Shown here piece after piece: positions 17,131 to 26,905 of a stretch of 44,118 nt of DNA (position 1 is the stretch's first letter; the number at the start of each line of letters is the position of its first letter). Position numbers and translations under genes: made by a program. The DNA comes from Snodgrassella alvi (lineage in GTDB: Bacteria; Pseudomonadota; Gammaproteobacteria; Burkholderiales; Neisseriaceae), in NCBI RefSeq assembly GCF_002777745.1, contig NZ_MEIO01000056.1, positions 1 through 44,118 on the forward strand, given 5' to 3'. Under the pieces are notes generated by a model that worked only from the letters and a program-made list of their open reading frames with translations, was not told the DNA's origin and did not search any database.

Positions 17131-20100
17131 ATCAAGCCTTAAATCCGATTACCATGCCTTTACACGGCAGCAGTCTGATTGAAGCGTCTGCCGGTACCGG
17201 CAAAACCTTCAATATTGCTGCCCTGTTTGCGCGACTGGTGCTGCTGGAACGCCTGCCGGTTGACGCCATTCTGGTGGTAACCTTTACCAAGGCGGCCACA
17301 GCTGAGCTGAAAACTCGCTTGCGTACCCGTCTGAATCAGGCACTGGCTCTGCTGCAAAATAATTTACCTCCGCAACAGAACGATCCTGTATTGCAACAAT
17401 TGATTGACAGTGCACGTACTACGGATGACGATGCCAGTCTGATTTTGCGCCTGCAGGCAGCCATTACCCAGTTTGACCGTGCTGCTGTTTACACTATTCA
17501 TGGTTTCTGCCAGCGTGTACTCACTGATTATGCCTTTTTGTGCCAGACACCATTTGACACAGAAACCATAGATACCGACCCTGAACTATTGTGCCGCTTT
17601 GCTGAAGATTTCTGGCGCCAGCAGGTAAGCAATAACAATCACATGGCTACGCTGGCAGTAGCAAACAAGCTGACTCCTGCCCGACTGATGCAGGAAATAG
17701 GACAGTATTGTGGTGTGGCAGATTTACAGATACGCCAGCCACCTGCTGTGGATATTGCTGCTATTAATGCCAACTGGCAGCAGGCATGGCAAACCGTTTG
17801 CACCCATTTCAGCAGCATTCACGATGCATTCTGGCAATTATATCCTCAGCTCAATGGTAAATCTTACGCCCAGAAAAGCTATCAGCAACTTTTCAGCGAG
17901 CTGCAACAGGCTGTGGATAACTCTGACAGTTGTCAGACCTTTTCAGCCACTACACTGGAAAAATGTACCAAACTGGCTGCAACTCAATTACACGAAAAAA
18001 CCAAAAAAAATCAAATTCTCAACGATGAGCTGGTGACCAAAGTTGCCCTACTGGCTGAGCTGGCTGAGGCTGCCGGCGCTATGCAGACAGCAGAAAATAA
18101 TATGGTGCTGCAATTACAGTTAGACTGTTTTAATTACGTGCGCCAGTGCCTGCGTAAACACAGGCGCAACAGCCACCAGCGCAGCTATGACGATTTACTT
18201 GCTGATGTGGGCATGGCTCTGTCTGCGGATAATCCGATGGCAGAAAACCTCGCCGCAGCATTGGCACAGACTTGGCAGATTGCGCTGGTAGATGAATGTC
18301 AGGACACTGATCCACTGCAATACCGGATTTTTAAAACTGCTTTTGCCGCACAAAACAGACCGCTTATTATGGTGGGTGACCCGAAACAGGCTATTTACCG
18401 CTTTCGCGGCGCCGACATTCATGCCTATTTACGTGCCGCCGCTGATACCCCGCCACAACAGCGCTATACTCTTACTACCAATTACCGCAGCCATCAGGCG
18501 CTGGTGCAGGCAATTGGTCATCTGTTCAGTGGCAAACAATTACCATTTATTATTGAGGGCATTGACTATCCACCAGTACAAGCACAGGCAACAGACAACC
18601 GTTTGCACACCAGTCAGAACGACAATGTTATGCCGGCAGTGGTGGTGCGCTGGTTGCCTGAACAGATTGAGGTTAACGATAAAGGCGAAGAAATTATCCC
18701 GAACAAGGACAGCCTGCGAGTACGTGCCGCTGAATGCTGTGCTTATGAAATCGCGACAATGATTAATCAGGGCATGCGCGGTGAGCTGCAATTGGATAAT
18801 CAACCATTACAGGCTGGTGATATTGCCGTGCTGGTACATTCACACAATGAAGGCAGCATGATTGCCAGCGCACTGAAACGCTGTGGCATTATGAGCGTAT
18901 CCCTTGGCAGCCAGTCGGTTTTTGCCAGTACTGAGGCACAGGCTGTGATGGCTCTGTTACGCTTCTGGCTACAACCACAGCGTACCGAAACCCTGCGCTT
19001 TATTCTTGGCGGCGTGCTGTTTTGCTGGACAGCAGCACAACTGGCAGAGCTGAATCAGAATGAAAATACTCTGAGCGAATGGATTCAACTGGCATTGAAA
19101 ACACGTGAGCAATGGCAGCAGTATGGTATTTATACTGCCATGCATTGGTTTGCCGGCCAGACCAACATGGAAGCCAGACTGCTCAGCCAGCGCAATGAAC
19201 GCAGCCTGACCAATTTATGGCAACTGGCTGAGCTACTGGCCGAAGCTGAACAAACCTTGCCTACCGCCAATGCCCTGCTAGACTGGCTGTCCAGCGCCAT
19301 CAGCGATAGGCATCCGGCCAATGAAAACAGTCTGCTGCGGCTGGAAAGTGACGAAGCATTGGTAAAAATTGTTACCATGCATGCGTCTAAAGGGCTGGAA
19401 TATCCGGTAGTATTCTGCCCCTTTGTCTGGGACGGTAAAAAAGCTGCAAAAAATCAGGAGCGCTGGCAACGCCTACACCAGCAGGATAATGTGGAATTGA
19501 TTGCCCATGCCCTGCTCAGCGACAGCGACAAGGAAGAACTGGCACGCGAAAGCATGGCTGAGAACCTGCGCTTATATTACGTAGCCTTTACTCGTGCGCG
19601 CGAACAACTGATTCTGTACGCTGCCGCCTGTAACAGTACTGCCACTAATCCCATGTCGTGGCTGCTGGATGGCCAGCCAGATGGCACACTGGAAGAATCA
19701 CAAGTATTCTGGCAGCAAACGCATAAAAAACACTTGCCCAGTACCTTGCGTGCAGCTTGGCAAACCTGTCTGGCCAGCTGTAGTCCGGCACTGTTTCACT
19801 GGTGTGAAGGCAGCGTGGCGCCCACCAGTGTCCGTCCCCAGAAAGCCCCAAACCAGCCCTATCGCGCCTTAACCCTAACTGCACGCCCGTTTCATGCCAT
19901 ACGCTATACCAGCTTTACCAGCCTGAGCCGGCATGATTACCGTCACTATGAACATAGTCTCGAAGAAGAAAAAATGGCACCCGCACTGGATCATGCTGAA
20001 GTACAGGTACAGCCATTGGATACCAGTACAGAAGCTGAAACTGCTCTGCTGGCTTTTGAGCGTGGCATCAACGCCGGCTTGTGCCTGCATGCCATACTGG

Positions 20101-20753
20101 AGCAGACTGAACTCAGTCTGCCAGCCAGTGCAGCCGATCAGGAGCAGATACTGGCCTGTCTGGCTCGCTACGGCTTTGACAACGAACATGGCCGCACCAT
20201 GCAGGAACTTATTGATTCCGTGCACCAGTGCCCGCTGTCTGCCCATACCACCATCGCCAGCCTGCCCGTGCAGCAACGGATATCAGAAATGAATTTCATG
20301 CTCCACGTTGCCGATTTCAATATCAAAGATTTACAACAATGGTTTGCTCAGGTATCCGGACTGCCTGAGTGCTGTATTCAGGCTGCACAGGAGCTGGATT
20401 TCACTACTGTTAACGGCTTTATAAACGGCGCCATCGATCTTTTGGGAGAAGACATACATGGACAGGTATATGTGATTGATTACAAATCCAACCATCTGGG
20501 CAATCGACTGGCTGACTATACACAAGAAAACATGGATGCAGCCATTGCTAAACACCACTACTATCTTCAAGCACTGATTTACAGTATTGCCTGTGCACGT
20601 TTCCTACACAGTCGCCAGCAACTGCCGGCCAGCATCAGCGTACGTTATCTTTTTCTGCGCGGCCTCAATCCTCATAATGATAATGGTATATGGAAATGGG
20701 ATATTGATACCAGCAATCTGATGCCTTGGCTGGTAGAACATGACAAAGCATAA
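17127..20753 (+). CDS. recB: Exodeoxyribonuclease V subunit RecB
   Basis: A 1208-residue RecB, the 3'-5' helicase and nuclease subunit of RecBCD. Walker A ASAGTGKTF is at residues 20-28, and the DExx box LVDECQDTDPLQYRIF is near 387. Motif III-like VGDPKQAIYRFRGADI and NYRSH follow, then motifs V/VI as TMHASKGLEYPVVF and LRLYYVAFTRAREQL. The C-terminal nuclease domain shows NGAIDLL and VIDYKSNHLG at about 1098-1122, supplying the metal-binding aspartates and catalytic lysine, so cleavage should be intact. Length matches E. coli RecB (about 1180). It directly follows recC with a 4-bp overlap. A possible recD would have to be elsewhere, as in Neisseria. Confidence 0.96.
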   Translation: MNQALNPITMPLHGSSLIEASAGTGKTFNIAALFARLVLLERLPVDAILVVTFTKAATAELKTRLRTRLNQALALLQNNLPPQQNDPVLQQLIDSARTTDDDASLILRLQAAITQFDRAAVYTIHGFCQRVLTDYAFLCQTPFDTETIDTDPELLCRFAEDFWRQQVSNNNHMATLAVANKLTPARLMQEIGQYCGVADLQIRQPPAVDIAAINANWQQAWQTVCTHFSSIHDAFWQLYPQLNGKSYAQKSYQQLFSELQQAVDNSDSCQTFSATTLEKCTKLAATQLHEKTKKNQILNDELVTKVALLAELAEAAGAMQTAENNMVLQLQLDCFNYVRQCLRKHRRNSHQRSYDDLLADVGMALSADNPMAENLAAALAQTWQIALVDECQDTDPLQYRIFKTAFAAQNRPLIMVGDPKQAIYRFRGADIHAYLRAAADTPPQQRYTLTTNYRSHQALVQAIGHLFSGKQLPFIIEGIDYPPVQAQATDNRLHTSQNDNVMPAVVVRWLPEQIEVNDKGEEIIPNKDSLRVRAAECCAYEIATMINQGMRGELQLDNQPLQAGDIAVLVHSHNEGSMIASALKRCGIMSVSLGSQSVFASTEAQAVMALLRFWLQPQRTETLRFILGGVLFCWTAAQLAELNQNENTLSEWIQLALKTREQWQQYGIYTAMHWFAGQTNMEARLLSQRNERSLTNLWQLAELLAEAEQTLPTANALLDWLSSAISDRHPANENSLLRLESDEALVKIVTMHASKGLEYPVVFCPFVWDGKKAAKNQERWQRLHQQDNVELIAHALLSDSDKEELARESMAENLRLYYVAFTRAREQLILYAAACNSTATNPMSWLLDGQPDGTLEESQVFWQQTHKKHLPSTLRAAWQTCLASCSPALFHWCEGSVAPTSVRPQKAPNQPYRALTLTARPFHAIRYTSFTSLSRHDYRHYEHSLEEEKMAPALDHAEVQVQPLDTSTEAETALLAFERGINAGLCLHAILEQTELSLPASAADQEQILACLARYGFDNEHGRTMQELIDSVHQCPLSAHTTIASLPVQQRISEMNFMLHVADFNIKDLQQWFAQVSGLPECCIQAAQELDFTTVNGFINGAIDLLGEDIHGQVYVIDYKSNHLGNRLADYTQENMDAAIAKHHYYLQALIYSIACARFLHSRQQLPASISVRYLFLRGLNPHNDNGIWKWDIDTSNLMPWLVEHDKA

Positions 20754-20806
20754 TAGCTGCGGTATATTGACAGTAATTGCCATATTTTCGCTAAGGAAGC
20801 AACAAC

Positions 20807-21208
20807 ATGCTAAACAAACCCGAAGAATTTATCATGGCCGTACTCGCAGGCATCTGGGTCGCTATTACCTTTATTATTTGCCGCTATCTGCAACTGCCTA
20901 CTGATACGGGTTTACTGGTAACCACCCTGACTCTGGTATGGGCATTGGTGTTTTTCCTGTTGTGGCAGCGTGGTCGTACCCGTAACATCTGGCCACTGTT
21001 TCTCGGTTTACTGGTGATGTGCTGGTGGCGCGCTATACACTATGGCTCAGCTGAAGTTATCATTAACTCTGATAACAGCATCACCAAACTGATACACTGG
21101 TATGGCAGCTGGCCGGCACTGATTGCCTACGCTCTGATTCCGGTGATGGGCAGCTATGCGTTTAAATGGTGGCAATATAAACGCCATAGCTCGCAAACAT
21201 CCGTCTGA
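20807..21208 (+). CDS. Small integral membrane protein, unknown function
   Basis: A 133-residue protein with four likely membrane helices (about 10-28, 36-53, 62-78 and 98-118), short loops and a basic, serine-rich C-terminus (KWWQYKRHSSQTSV). AAGGAAG lies before the ATG. It sits 53 bases downstream of recB on the same strand and may be read through from it, but its sequence offers no link to DNA repair. I do not recognise the family. Confidence 0.7.
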   Translation: MLNKPEEFIMAVLAGIWVAITFIICRYLQLPTDTGLLVTTLTLVWALVFFLLWQRGRTRNIWPLFLGLLVMCWWRAIHYGSAEVIINSDNSITKLIHWYGSWPALIAYALIPVMGSYAFKWWQYKRHSSQTSV

Positions 21209-21270
21209 ATCATGTCGCACTGGCTGAGATAAGCGCATCACAATTACTATGGGTATGTATCTAATTATGA

Positions 21271-22264
21271 TCTTACCCATATTTTTACGATAAAAATGCA
21301 ACAAATATAGAATGTTTTCTATTCTTACTTTTATCGATTATCTTTATGCTATTGTATGTAACAGTTCGCTTTCTTAATCTGACTATCGTCAAAACAGTAC
21401 AAGCTGCGTTGCAATCTTCACATAGTGCTAAATTACAGTTATACATAAAATAATATTCTGACAAAAAAGCCTAAAGTTAAATTGTAACCATTAAACATAA
21501 ACATCTTGGCACTGCCTGTTCATAACCGAATAACATTACTGAAGCGTGGTTGCACTGCTTTTAGCTACAAACCTACTGCCTCGTCAACCTCAGAAAAATT
21601 GATACAGTTAAATTAAACAATAAAAATTTGCTAATCAGAGCAGCAGTTTGCTTATTTGTGGTGACTTATAGTGATAACGTGATTAATAAAGGAGTACTGA
21701 CTCCTGATTTTGAGGGTAATTTAATTCATATCATACTGTCAGTAGCGATGTTTCTGTGCTTTACTGGGTTGATTGATTATTGGTGTTTATTCGCACCATC
21801 AAAAGTCATTTTGCCCCAGAAGGTAGTTCGCCGTCTTACTATGGTTTATCTGATTATTTAACCTTTAAGTCGGGCTATTATTTACTGACGGTAAGTATAT
21901 TATTGCCAGTAATCAGCCGGCTCAGCTTATCAGTACTATAAAATATGGCATTGTTTTTATAGATTATCTTTTAACATGTGCTATATTAAATTACATTGGC
22001 ACGCTGATTATTCTATTAGCAGCAACCTTAAAAAAATATTTATCAAAATAGAGAATTTACCAAAATAATAAATACACACCCTAAACAATTTGCGCTTATT
22101 GAGGCAGAATTTTTGTATATTAAAACCATTGATGTTTTAACTAAAGGAAAAGTTGCACGAAAGTCCGTTATAATGATTTCGGGTCATGCCAAATCTTCTT
22201 CATGTAATAATGCAATATTGAATCAGGTATTTATCCATACATTAATATTCCGTATCTGCTGCTA
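21271..22264 (+). pseudogene. Decayed membrane-protein coding region
   Basis: Several plus-strand frames look like protein but are broken. A stop-bounded hydrophobic stretch at 21271-21453 (ending VTVRFLNLTIVKTV...) contains an ATG at 21346. A 77-codon ORF at 21628-21861 has two hydrophobic segments (SVAMFLCFTGLIDYW). Around 21880-22050 another frame reads DGKYIIASNQPAQL and then two more hydrophobic stretches to a stop. At about 22060-22264 a last frame contains KTIDVLTKGKVARKSV. The order and hydrophobicity suggest one or two former membrane-protein genes, perhaps with a DNA-binding partner downstream, eroded by frameshifts. None has a good ribosome binding site. No RNA gene is seen. Confidence 0.5.
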
Positions 22265-22312
22265 AGCTCAAGTACTGATACCTTTATTCCAAGTTAAACC
22301 AAATCGATTACC

Positions 22313-23629
22313 ATGTCTACCACCACCGTAATCAGCCTCCAGCAACGCCGGCGTCTGCGCCAGATGCGCTTACTGGCCACTAGTCTGCTACTAATAGCCT
22401 GTGCACTATTTGTCATAAGCTGCCTGTGGCAAAAACAATATCCCGCGCTGGTCTATCTCAAGGCCTTTGCTGAAGCGGCGATGGTAGGGGCACTAGCTGA
22501 CTGGTTTGCAGTAAGTGCACTGTTTCGCCACCCACTAGGCCTCCCCATTCCACATACAGCCATTTTGCCGCAAAAGCAGGATAAAATCGCCAATGAGCTC
22601 GGGCGCTTTATCGAAAACAATTTCTTGCAGGATAAAGCCATTGCCAGCCGAATCTATCGCTTACATCCTGCCAGCAAAGCGCTGCAATGGCTAGTTGATC
22701 CGCACAATCAGCAACAATGGCTGCCTGTTCTTACCCGCCAGATTCCACTGCTATTACGTACTGCCACCGCCAACGATGTTGCCAGATTCTGTAGTCAGCT
22801 ACTCAACAATCAGTACAACGGTGCTCGTTTGGGCAGAACCCTAGCCAATATTCTAGAATTAATCCATAAACAGGGCATCCACACACTACTGTTATGCGCT
22901 CTGTTACAGCAAGTGCGTCAGTGGCTGCAAAATGAGCAGACTCGTGCCCAGCTTGAAAAAAGCCTGTTGTCATGGGTAGGTAAAATCGAAAAAAATGACC
23001 CCAATACATGGGATAAGCTCAAAGCCTCACTAAAAATCAGCCTGACTGCACAGATTGACGACTGGGTAGCCAGCAAAGCACTCAACTGGGCAGATTCTTA
23101 TATAGACGCTGTACTGGCCGACCCGCAACATGCCTTCTGGCGTGCCTGCCGAAAACAGCTTCTCACTGCCGAACGCCAGTTACGCCGTAATCCGCACTGG
23201 CACCGGCGGCTTGCGGCCGGACGGAAACAACTGCTACATTCAGCCGCATTACAGCAAAGCATCATGGATTTATGGGATAGCTTTGTTGGCTGGAGCGAAC
23301 ATGACACCAGCCAAAGTCACTCATGGTGGCAGCAACAACTCACACGTCTGTGTACCCATATGCAGCAGCAGGCCAGCCAGTATCCGCAATTTATGCGCCG
23401 GCTGGATACCCGCATTACCCTGTGTGTACGAATTACCATCCGCCAATATAAAAATCGCGTCAGCCAGTTTATCGCTGATAAAGTAAAAAGCTGGGATAGC
23501 AAACAAATGGTCGACAAACTTGAATTAAGCGTTGGCCGCGATTTACAGTTTATCCGTATCAACGGCACACTGGTGGGCGGATGCATCGGTTTGATTATTT
23601 ATATTCTTTCTCAATGGCTAACCCTCTGA
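22313..23629 (+). CDS. DUF445 family inner-membrane protein
   Basis: A 438-residue DUF445 (YjiN-like) protein. It begins with a basic N-terminus and a hydrophobic helix (about 18-38). It then has the family hallmark block KAFAEAAMVGALADWFAVSALFRHPLGLPIPHTAIL (about 45-80) and ends with another membrane helix (GGCIGLIIYILSQWL). Between the helices is a long, helix-rich, charged region on one face of the membrane, with many Trp and Gln residues. The function of this family is unknown. The gene stands alone between a decayed region and the copper receptor gene. Confidence 0.88.
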   Translation: MSTTTVISLQQRRRLRQMRLLATSLLLIACALFVISCLWQKQYPALVYLKAFAEAAMVGALADWFAVSALFRHPLGLPIPHTAILPQKQDKIANELGRFIENNFLQDKAIASRIYRLHPASKALQWLVDPHNQQQWLPVLTRQIPLLLRTATANDVARFCSQLLNNQYNGARLGRTLANILELIHKQGIHTLLLCALLQQVRQWLQNEQTRAQLEKSLLSWVGKIEKNDPNTWDKLKASLKISLTAQIDDWVASKALNWADSYIDAVLADPQHAFWRACRKQLLTAERQLRRNPHWHRRLAAGRKQLLHSAALQQSIMDLWDSFVGWSEHDTSQSHSWWQQQLTRLCTHMQQQASQYPQFMRRLDTRITLCVRITIRQYKNRVSQFIADKVKSWDSKQMVDKLELSVGRDLQFIRINGTLVGGCIGLIIYILSQWLTL

Positions 23630-23698
23630 ATACAACATAAGCATAAAAATTAATTTTTATATACAAATTTATTTAAAGATTTGTTCACAATAATTAAT

Positions 23699-23720
23699 TA
23701 ATATATAATAAATTATATTA
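23699..23720. promoter_or_regulatory. AT-rich imperfect palindrome before the copper receptor
   Basis: Within a run of almost pure A/T directly upstream of the TonB receptor gene, two 11-base halves are inverted repeats matching at eight positions. A metal-responsive operator is possible, but the base composition makes such matches likely by chance. Confidence 0.2.
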
Positions 23721-23749
23721 TTCTCAACCATTTAGGCGTGTCCGTTCTC

Positions 23750-25798
23750 ATGCAATATCGTGACCGCTCTTTCGTTCTCTTCGCCCTCACATGCCTCGTT
23801 ACCACCGTAAAGGCACAGCCGACCAATTCTGAGGAACACACAGCCGAATTAAGTCCGGTTGTCGTTGTTGCCTCAAAACAAAATACGCCGGGTGTTGAAG
23901 TAATTGACCCTAAAACCGCTCTACAGCCTCTGCCAGCACAAGATGGTGCTGATTTACTTAAATCCGTTGCAGGGATAAGCGTTATCCGCAAAGGTGGCAG
24001 TTCCGGCGACCCGCTGCTACGCGGCCTTGGCGGTTCACGCCTGCTGATTAGCGCTGACGACCAGTTCGTACTTGGCGGCTGTCCCGGACGCATGGATCCA
24101 CCTACTTCCTACCTGTTTCCTGCCAGCTACGACCGCGTAATCATTACCAAGGGTCCGCAGGCCGTCAATCAGGGGCCGGGCATGATTAGCGGTTCAGTAC
24201 GCTTTATCCGCGATGAAAAACCACTAACTCATCCTACAGCCAAAGTGGACAGCGCCTTCACCAAGGGTTCGTTCGGGCGCAGCGATGCCTATATAGACAG
24301 CATACTAGGCAATCATTATGGCTGGCTGCGACTCAATGCCAGCCATAATCAATCCAAAGACTACAAAGATGGCAATGGCGACACCGTCCATTCAGCGTTC
24401 AAGCGCAACAATCAGATGGTTCAGGCTGCGCTTACCCCTTTTGCCGATACGCTATTAGCCATGCAATACGAACACAGCACCGGCCATGCCCGCTATGCAG
24501 ACCGCAAAATGGACGGAACCCAGTTTAATCGCCACGGCTGGTCGATGAAACTGCGTCAGCAAAACCTAACCAGCTGGTTAAGTCAGATACAGTTTGAATA
24601 TGGTCGTAGCAAGATCAACCATGTAATGGATAACTTCACTCTGCGTACCCCTGCACCGATGAAAATGGGATCAGGCATGGGTGGTATGCATATGGCAGTT
24701 ATGCCGATACGGCGCATGTATTCAGTAATGAATCCGGCACGTGAGATTAAATCGGCCAAATTGTCTGCACAGATAGAACTGGGTAACACTCATAGCGAAA
24801 TTGGTGCCGACTGGCAGAGTGACACAGTCAGTACACGACCAATGGTTATGAGTACCAATAAACAACAGGCAGAAAATTACGCTAAATTACCATTTGTATG
24901 GAATCAGACTTACAAGCGCCATGGCGTCTATGTTCAGAGCGAATGGAATCTGAGCAACAGCAACAGTCTGTTTAGCGGTCTAAGTCACGACTGGACAAGC
25001 ACACAGTTCAATCCACAGAAAAATACCATTGCCGCAAACTATCTGAACCAGCATCAGGGGCTGAATGCCGGATTTATACGTCTGCAACACCGTGGTGACA
25101 CGCTCACCAGCTATATCGGTTATGGCCTGGCTGACCGGGCGCCCGATTACTGGGAACGCAGCAAAGTAAACGGTGAAAAACTGCACAAGGAAACCAACCA
25201 CGAAATCGATGCCGGCCTAAGCTACCAGAGTAACAGCATCAGCAGCTCTATTGATGTCTTCGCCAGTAAAATTAACGATTTTATCTTAATTCAAAGCATT
25301 AATAGCAAGAATACCGCCCGTCAGATAGCGGCACGCCGTTATGGCTTTGAAGCCAGAACCAACTGGCATTTTGCCCCGCACTGGAATCTGGGCGGCAGCC
25401 TTGCCTATACCTACGCCAGCAACCGCAGTGATAAGCGGCCGCTAGCCCAAACCCCGCCACTGGAATGGCGCACCTATCTGAACTGGGAAGATGAACACTT
25501 CAGTGCCGGTGCCTTGTGGCGTGTTGCTACCGGCCAGCATCGCTATGCCAGAAATCAGGGCAATATTGCCGGTATGGATTTAGGCAAGAGCAACGGCTTT
25601 GGCACACTGGCATTAAATGCTGGCTGGAAAGCCAACAAAAACACACTAGTACAAATTGGTATCGATAATGTTTTTAACAAAACCTATGCCGAAGCTGTAA
25701 ACAAATCTGCTTATGATTTCGACACCTATTCCGTACAAGAGCGCCGGGTCAAAGAACCAGGCCGTACCCTGTGGGCACGGGCACAGATTCGTTTCTAA
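23750..25798 (+). CDS. TonB-dependent copper receptor (OprC/NosA type)
   Basis: A 682-residue outer-membrane receptor (686 if GTG 23738 is the start). It opens with a signal peptide ending KAQ, followed by a TonB-box-like PVVVVASK and a plug domain with LLKSVAGISVIRKGGSSGDPLLRGLGGSR. The stretch GCPGRMDPPTSYLFP followed by YDRVIITKGPQAV is the signature of the copper-receptor branch. It includes a C-x3-M pair (C111, M115) corresponding to the copper-binding CxxxM of Pseudomonas OprC. A methionine/histidine-rich loop (MKMGSGMGGMHMAVMP, near residue 315) matches the position of OprC's second ligand pair. The barrel ends in an aromatic residue (AQIRF). It is convergent with a Spy/CpxP-like gene that shares its terminator. 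Copper uptake is inferred from the family. Confidence 0.88.
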   Translation: MQYRDRSFVLFALTCLVTTVKAQPTNSEEHTAELSPVVVVASKQNTPGVEVIDPKTALQPLPAQDGADLLKSVAGISVIRKGGSSGDPLLRGLGGSRLLISADDQFVLGGCPGRMDPPTSYLFPASYDRVIITKGPQAVNQGPGMISGSVRFIRDEKPLTHPTAKVDSAFTKGSFGRSDAYIDSILGNHYGWLRLNASHNQSKDYKDGNGDTVHSAFKRNNQMVQAALTPFADTLLAMQYEHSTGHARYADRKMDGTQFNRHGWSMKLRQQNLTSWLSQIQFEYGRSKINHVMDNFTLRTPAPMKMGSGMGGMHMAVMPIRRMYSVMNPAREIKSAKLSAQIELGNTHSEIGADWQSDTVSTRPMVMSTNKQQAENYAKLPFVWNQTYKRHGVYVQSEWNLSNSNSLFSGLSHDWTSTQFNPQKNTIAANYLNQHQGLNAGFIRLQHRGDTLTSYIGYGLADRAPDYWERSKVNGEKLHKETNHEIDAGLSYQSNSISSSIDVFASKINDFILIQSINSKNTARQIAARRYGFEARTNWHFAPHWNLGGSLAYTYASNRSDKRPLAQTPPLEWRTYLNWEDEHFSAGALWRVATGQHRYARNQGNIAGMDLGKSNGFGTLALNAGWKANKNTLVQIGIDNVFNKTYAEAVNKSAYDFDTYSVQERRVKEPGRTLWARAQIRF

Positions 25799-25831
25799 TA
25801 AACCGCCGTATCTTCTGCCCGCGTAAACAAA

Positions 25832-25850
25832 AACCCCGGAAACCGGGGTT
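25832..25850. terminator. Bidirectional terminator
   Basis: Perfect 8-bp stem AACCCCGG/CCGGGGTT with a 3-base loop and an A run before it, between the convergent copper receptor and Spy-like genes. On the minus strand the stem is followed by T-rich sequence, which favours terminating the Spy-like gene; the plus-strand side has only a weak T tail. Confidence 0.8.
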
Positions 25851-25895
25851 AGAAATTACAAATCTAATCTATACCAACAGAAAATTACTACAGTC

Positions 25896-26393
25896 TTAAC
25901 GCATCAGTTTCTGCTGCTGACGCAAACGCCAGTACTGTTGTTGCTGTTTTGGCGTCAGAATCTGGTAGATATCGTGCTCACGTTTCAACTGTAAGAAATC
26001 ATAGTCAGCACGTGCCTGTTGCTGTTGTGCCCAGATATGCTGCTCCTGTGCAATCATATTTTTGGCCTTAGCATCATCAAACTGCTTGCTTACCACCAGA
26101 TTTTTGCGTTCCTGACGCAGATTGGCCAGAGTTTGGCGATTTTCATTGCTCATAAGCGGGCGCTGACTGGCATACTGATGGTCAATCTTTTGTACCAGCG
26201 CTTTCTGCTGAGTATTCAGATTCAACTGTGACAGAATCGAACGCGGACTTACTAGACCATAAGCCGGCGTCTGTTCCTGAACGACTACCGTTTCAGTCAT
26301 TACCGCAGTCGGTTGTGCTGTTGCAGCAGCAAAAGCACCCATACTCATGGAAGAGAAAGCAGCAAGCGTTACTACACGGGCAATAGTTCTCAT
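25896..26393 (-). CDS. Spy/CpxP-like periplasmic protein
   Basis: A 165-residue exported protein. The start at ATG 26393 is preferred over one ten codons earlier, because AAGGAA sits about nine bases upstream and a clean signal peptide follows (MRTIARVVTLAAFSSMSMGAFAA). The mature part is almost all helix, rich in Gln, Arg and Lys. It has SQLNLNTQQKALVQKIDHQ near the start and YQILTPKQQQQYWRLRQQ at the end, resembling the two LTxxQ repeats of the Spy/CpxP/ZraP family. Those proteins act as periplasmic chaperones or stress/metal sensors. There is no two-component system next to it, but it sits beside the copper receptor. The family call is moderate because the repeats are imperfect. Confidence 0.65.
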   Translation of the reverse strand: MRTIARVVTLAAFSSMSMGAFAAATAQPTAVMTETVVVQEQTPAYGLVSPRSILSQLNLNTQQKALVQKIDHQYASQRPLMSNENRQTLANLRQERKNLVVSKQFDDAKAKNMIAQEQHIWAQQQQARADYDFLQLKREHDIYQILTPKQQQQYWRLRQQQKLMR

Positions 26394-26604
26394 AACACGA
26401 TTCCTTGTTATCTCAGTCAACAATACATTACATCCTCATTTATCAATCAGTATTCCATAAACCAACGTAAAAACAGGAATATAAATGCAATAAATTAGTA
26501 AACAATTCTATTTTGACCCTTTGGTAAGCATCATAGCATCCATCATAAAAGATGCCGTTTTATTCTGCCTGTCAGATACTTTTTACTGCTCAACGCATAA
26601 GCAA

Positions 26605-26838
26605 TTATAGAATCGCCAGCAGCCGCAGTATGGTTGACAGTCCCGGCATAACAATAAAGCACACCAAACCGGAAACTTTAGCCATAACACCATCTGGCAC
26701 AGACATATCAATTAGGCATCGGCTAATGGTTTTTAATGCCCAATACTTACGTATCCCGCACCACAGGGAAATACTCAGTCTGCCACATTCTGGGCACCTT
26801 GCCAGTCGGTCGAAATAACAAAGAATAAAAAAGCGAAA
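26605..26838 (-). pseudogene. 5'-truncated zinc-ribbon membrane protein remnant
   Basis: On the minus strand an open frame reads through YFDRLARCPECGRLSISLWCG, a lone CxxC followed by another Cys. It continues with DMSVPDGVMAKVSG and a hydrophobic segment LVCFIVMPGLSTILRLLAIL before TAA at 26605-26607. No start codon precedes the CxxC, and the open frame runs back into the pgk terminator and ends at a stop there. It therefore looks like the C-terminal part of a gene whose 5' end was lost. The remaining gap (26424-26604) shows nothing. Confidence 0.45.
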
Positions 26839-26860
26839 TCACTGCACATAGTGATTTCGC
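26833..26860 (-). terminator. pgk rho-independent terminator
   Basis: Perfect 11-bp stem GCGAAATCACT/AGTGATTTCGC with a 6-base loop. On the minus strand it is followed directly by TTTTTTATT. It lies 46 bases after the pgk stop. Confidence 0.9.
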
Positions 26861-26905
26861 CAGAATTAATGGCACCACAACAGCGCCAGCAGGCTTTATC
26901 AGGAA

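Noticed and set aside
13888-20753. Missing recD treated as a lesion
   Set aside because: recD is often unlinked from recB/recC in this group, and its absence from a 44-kb window says nothing about the genome.
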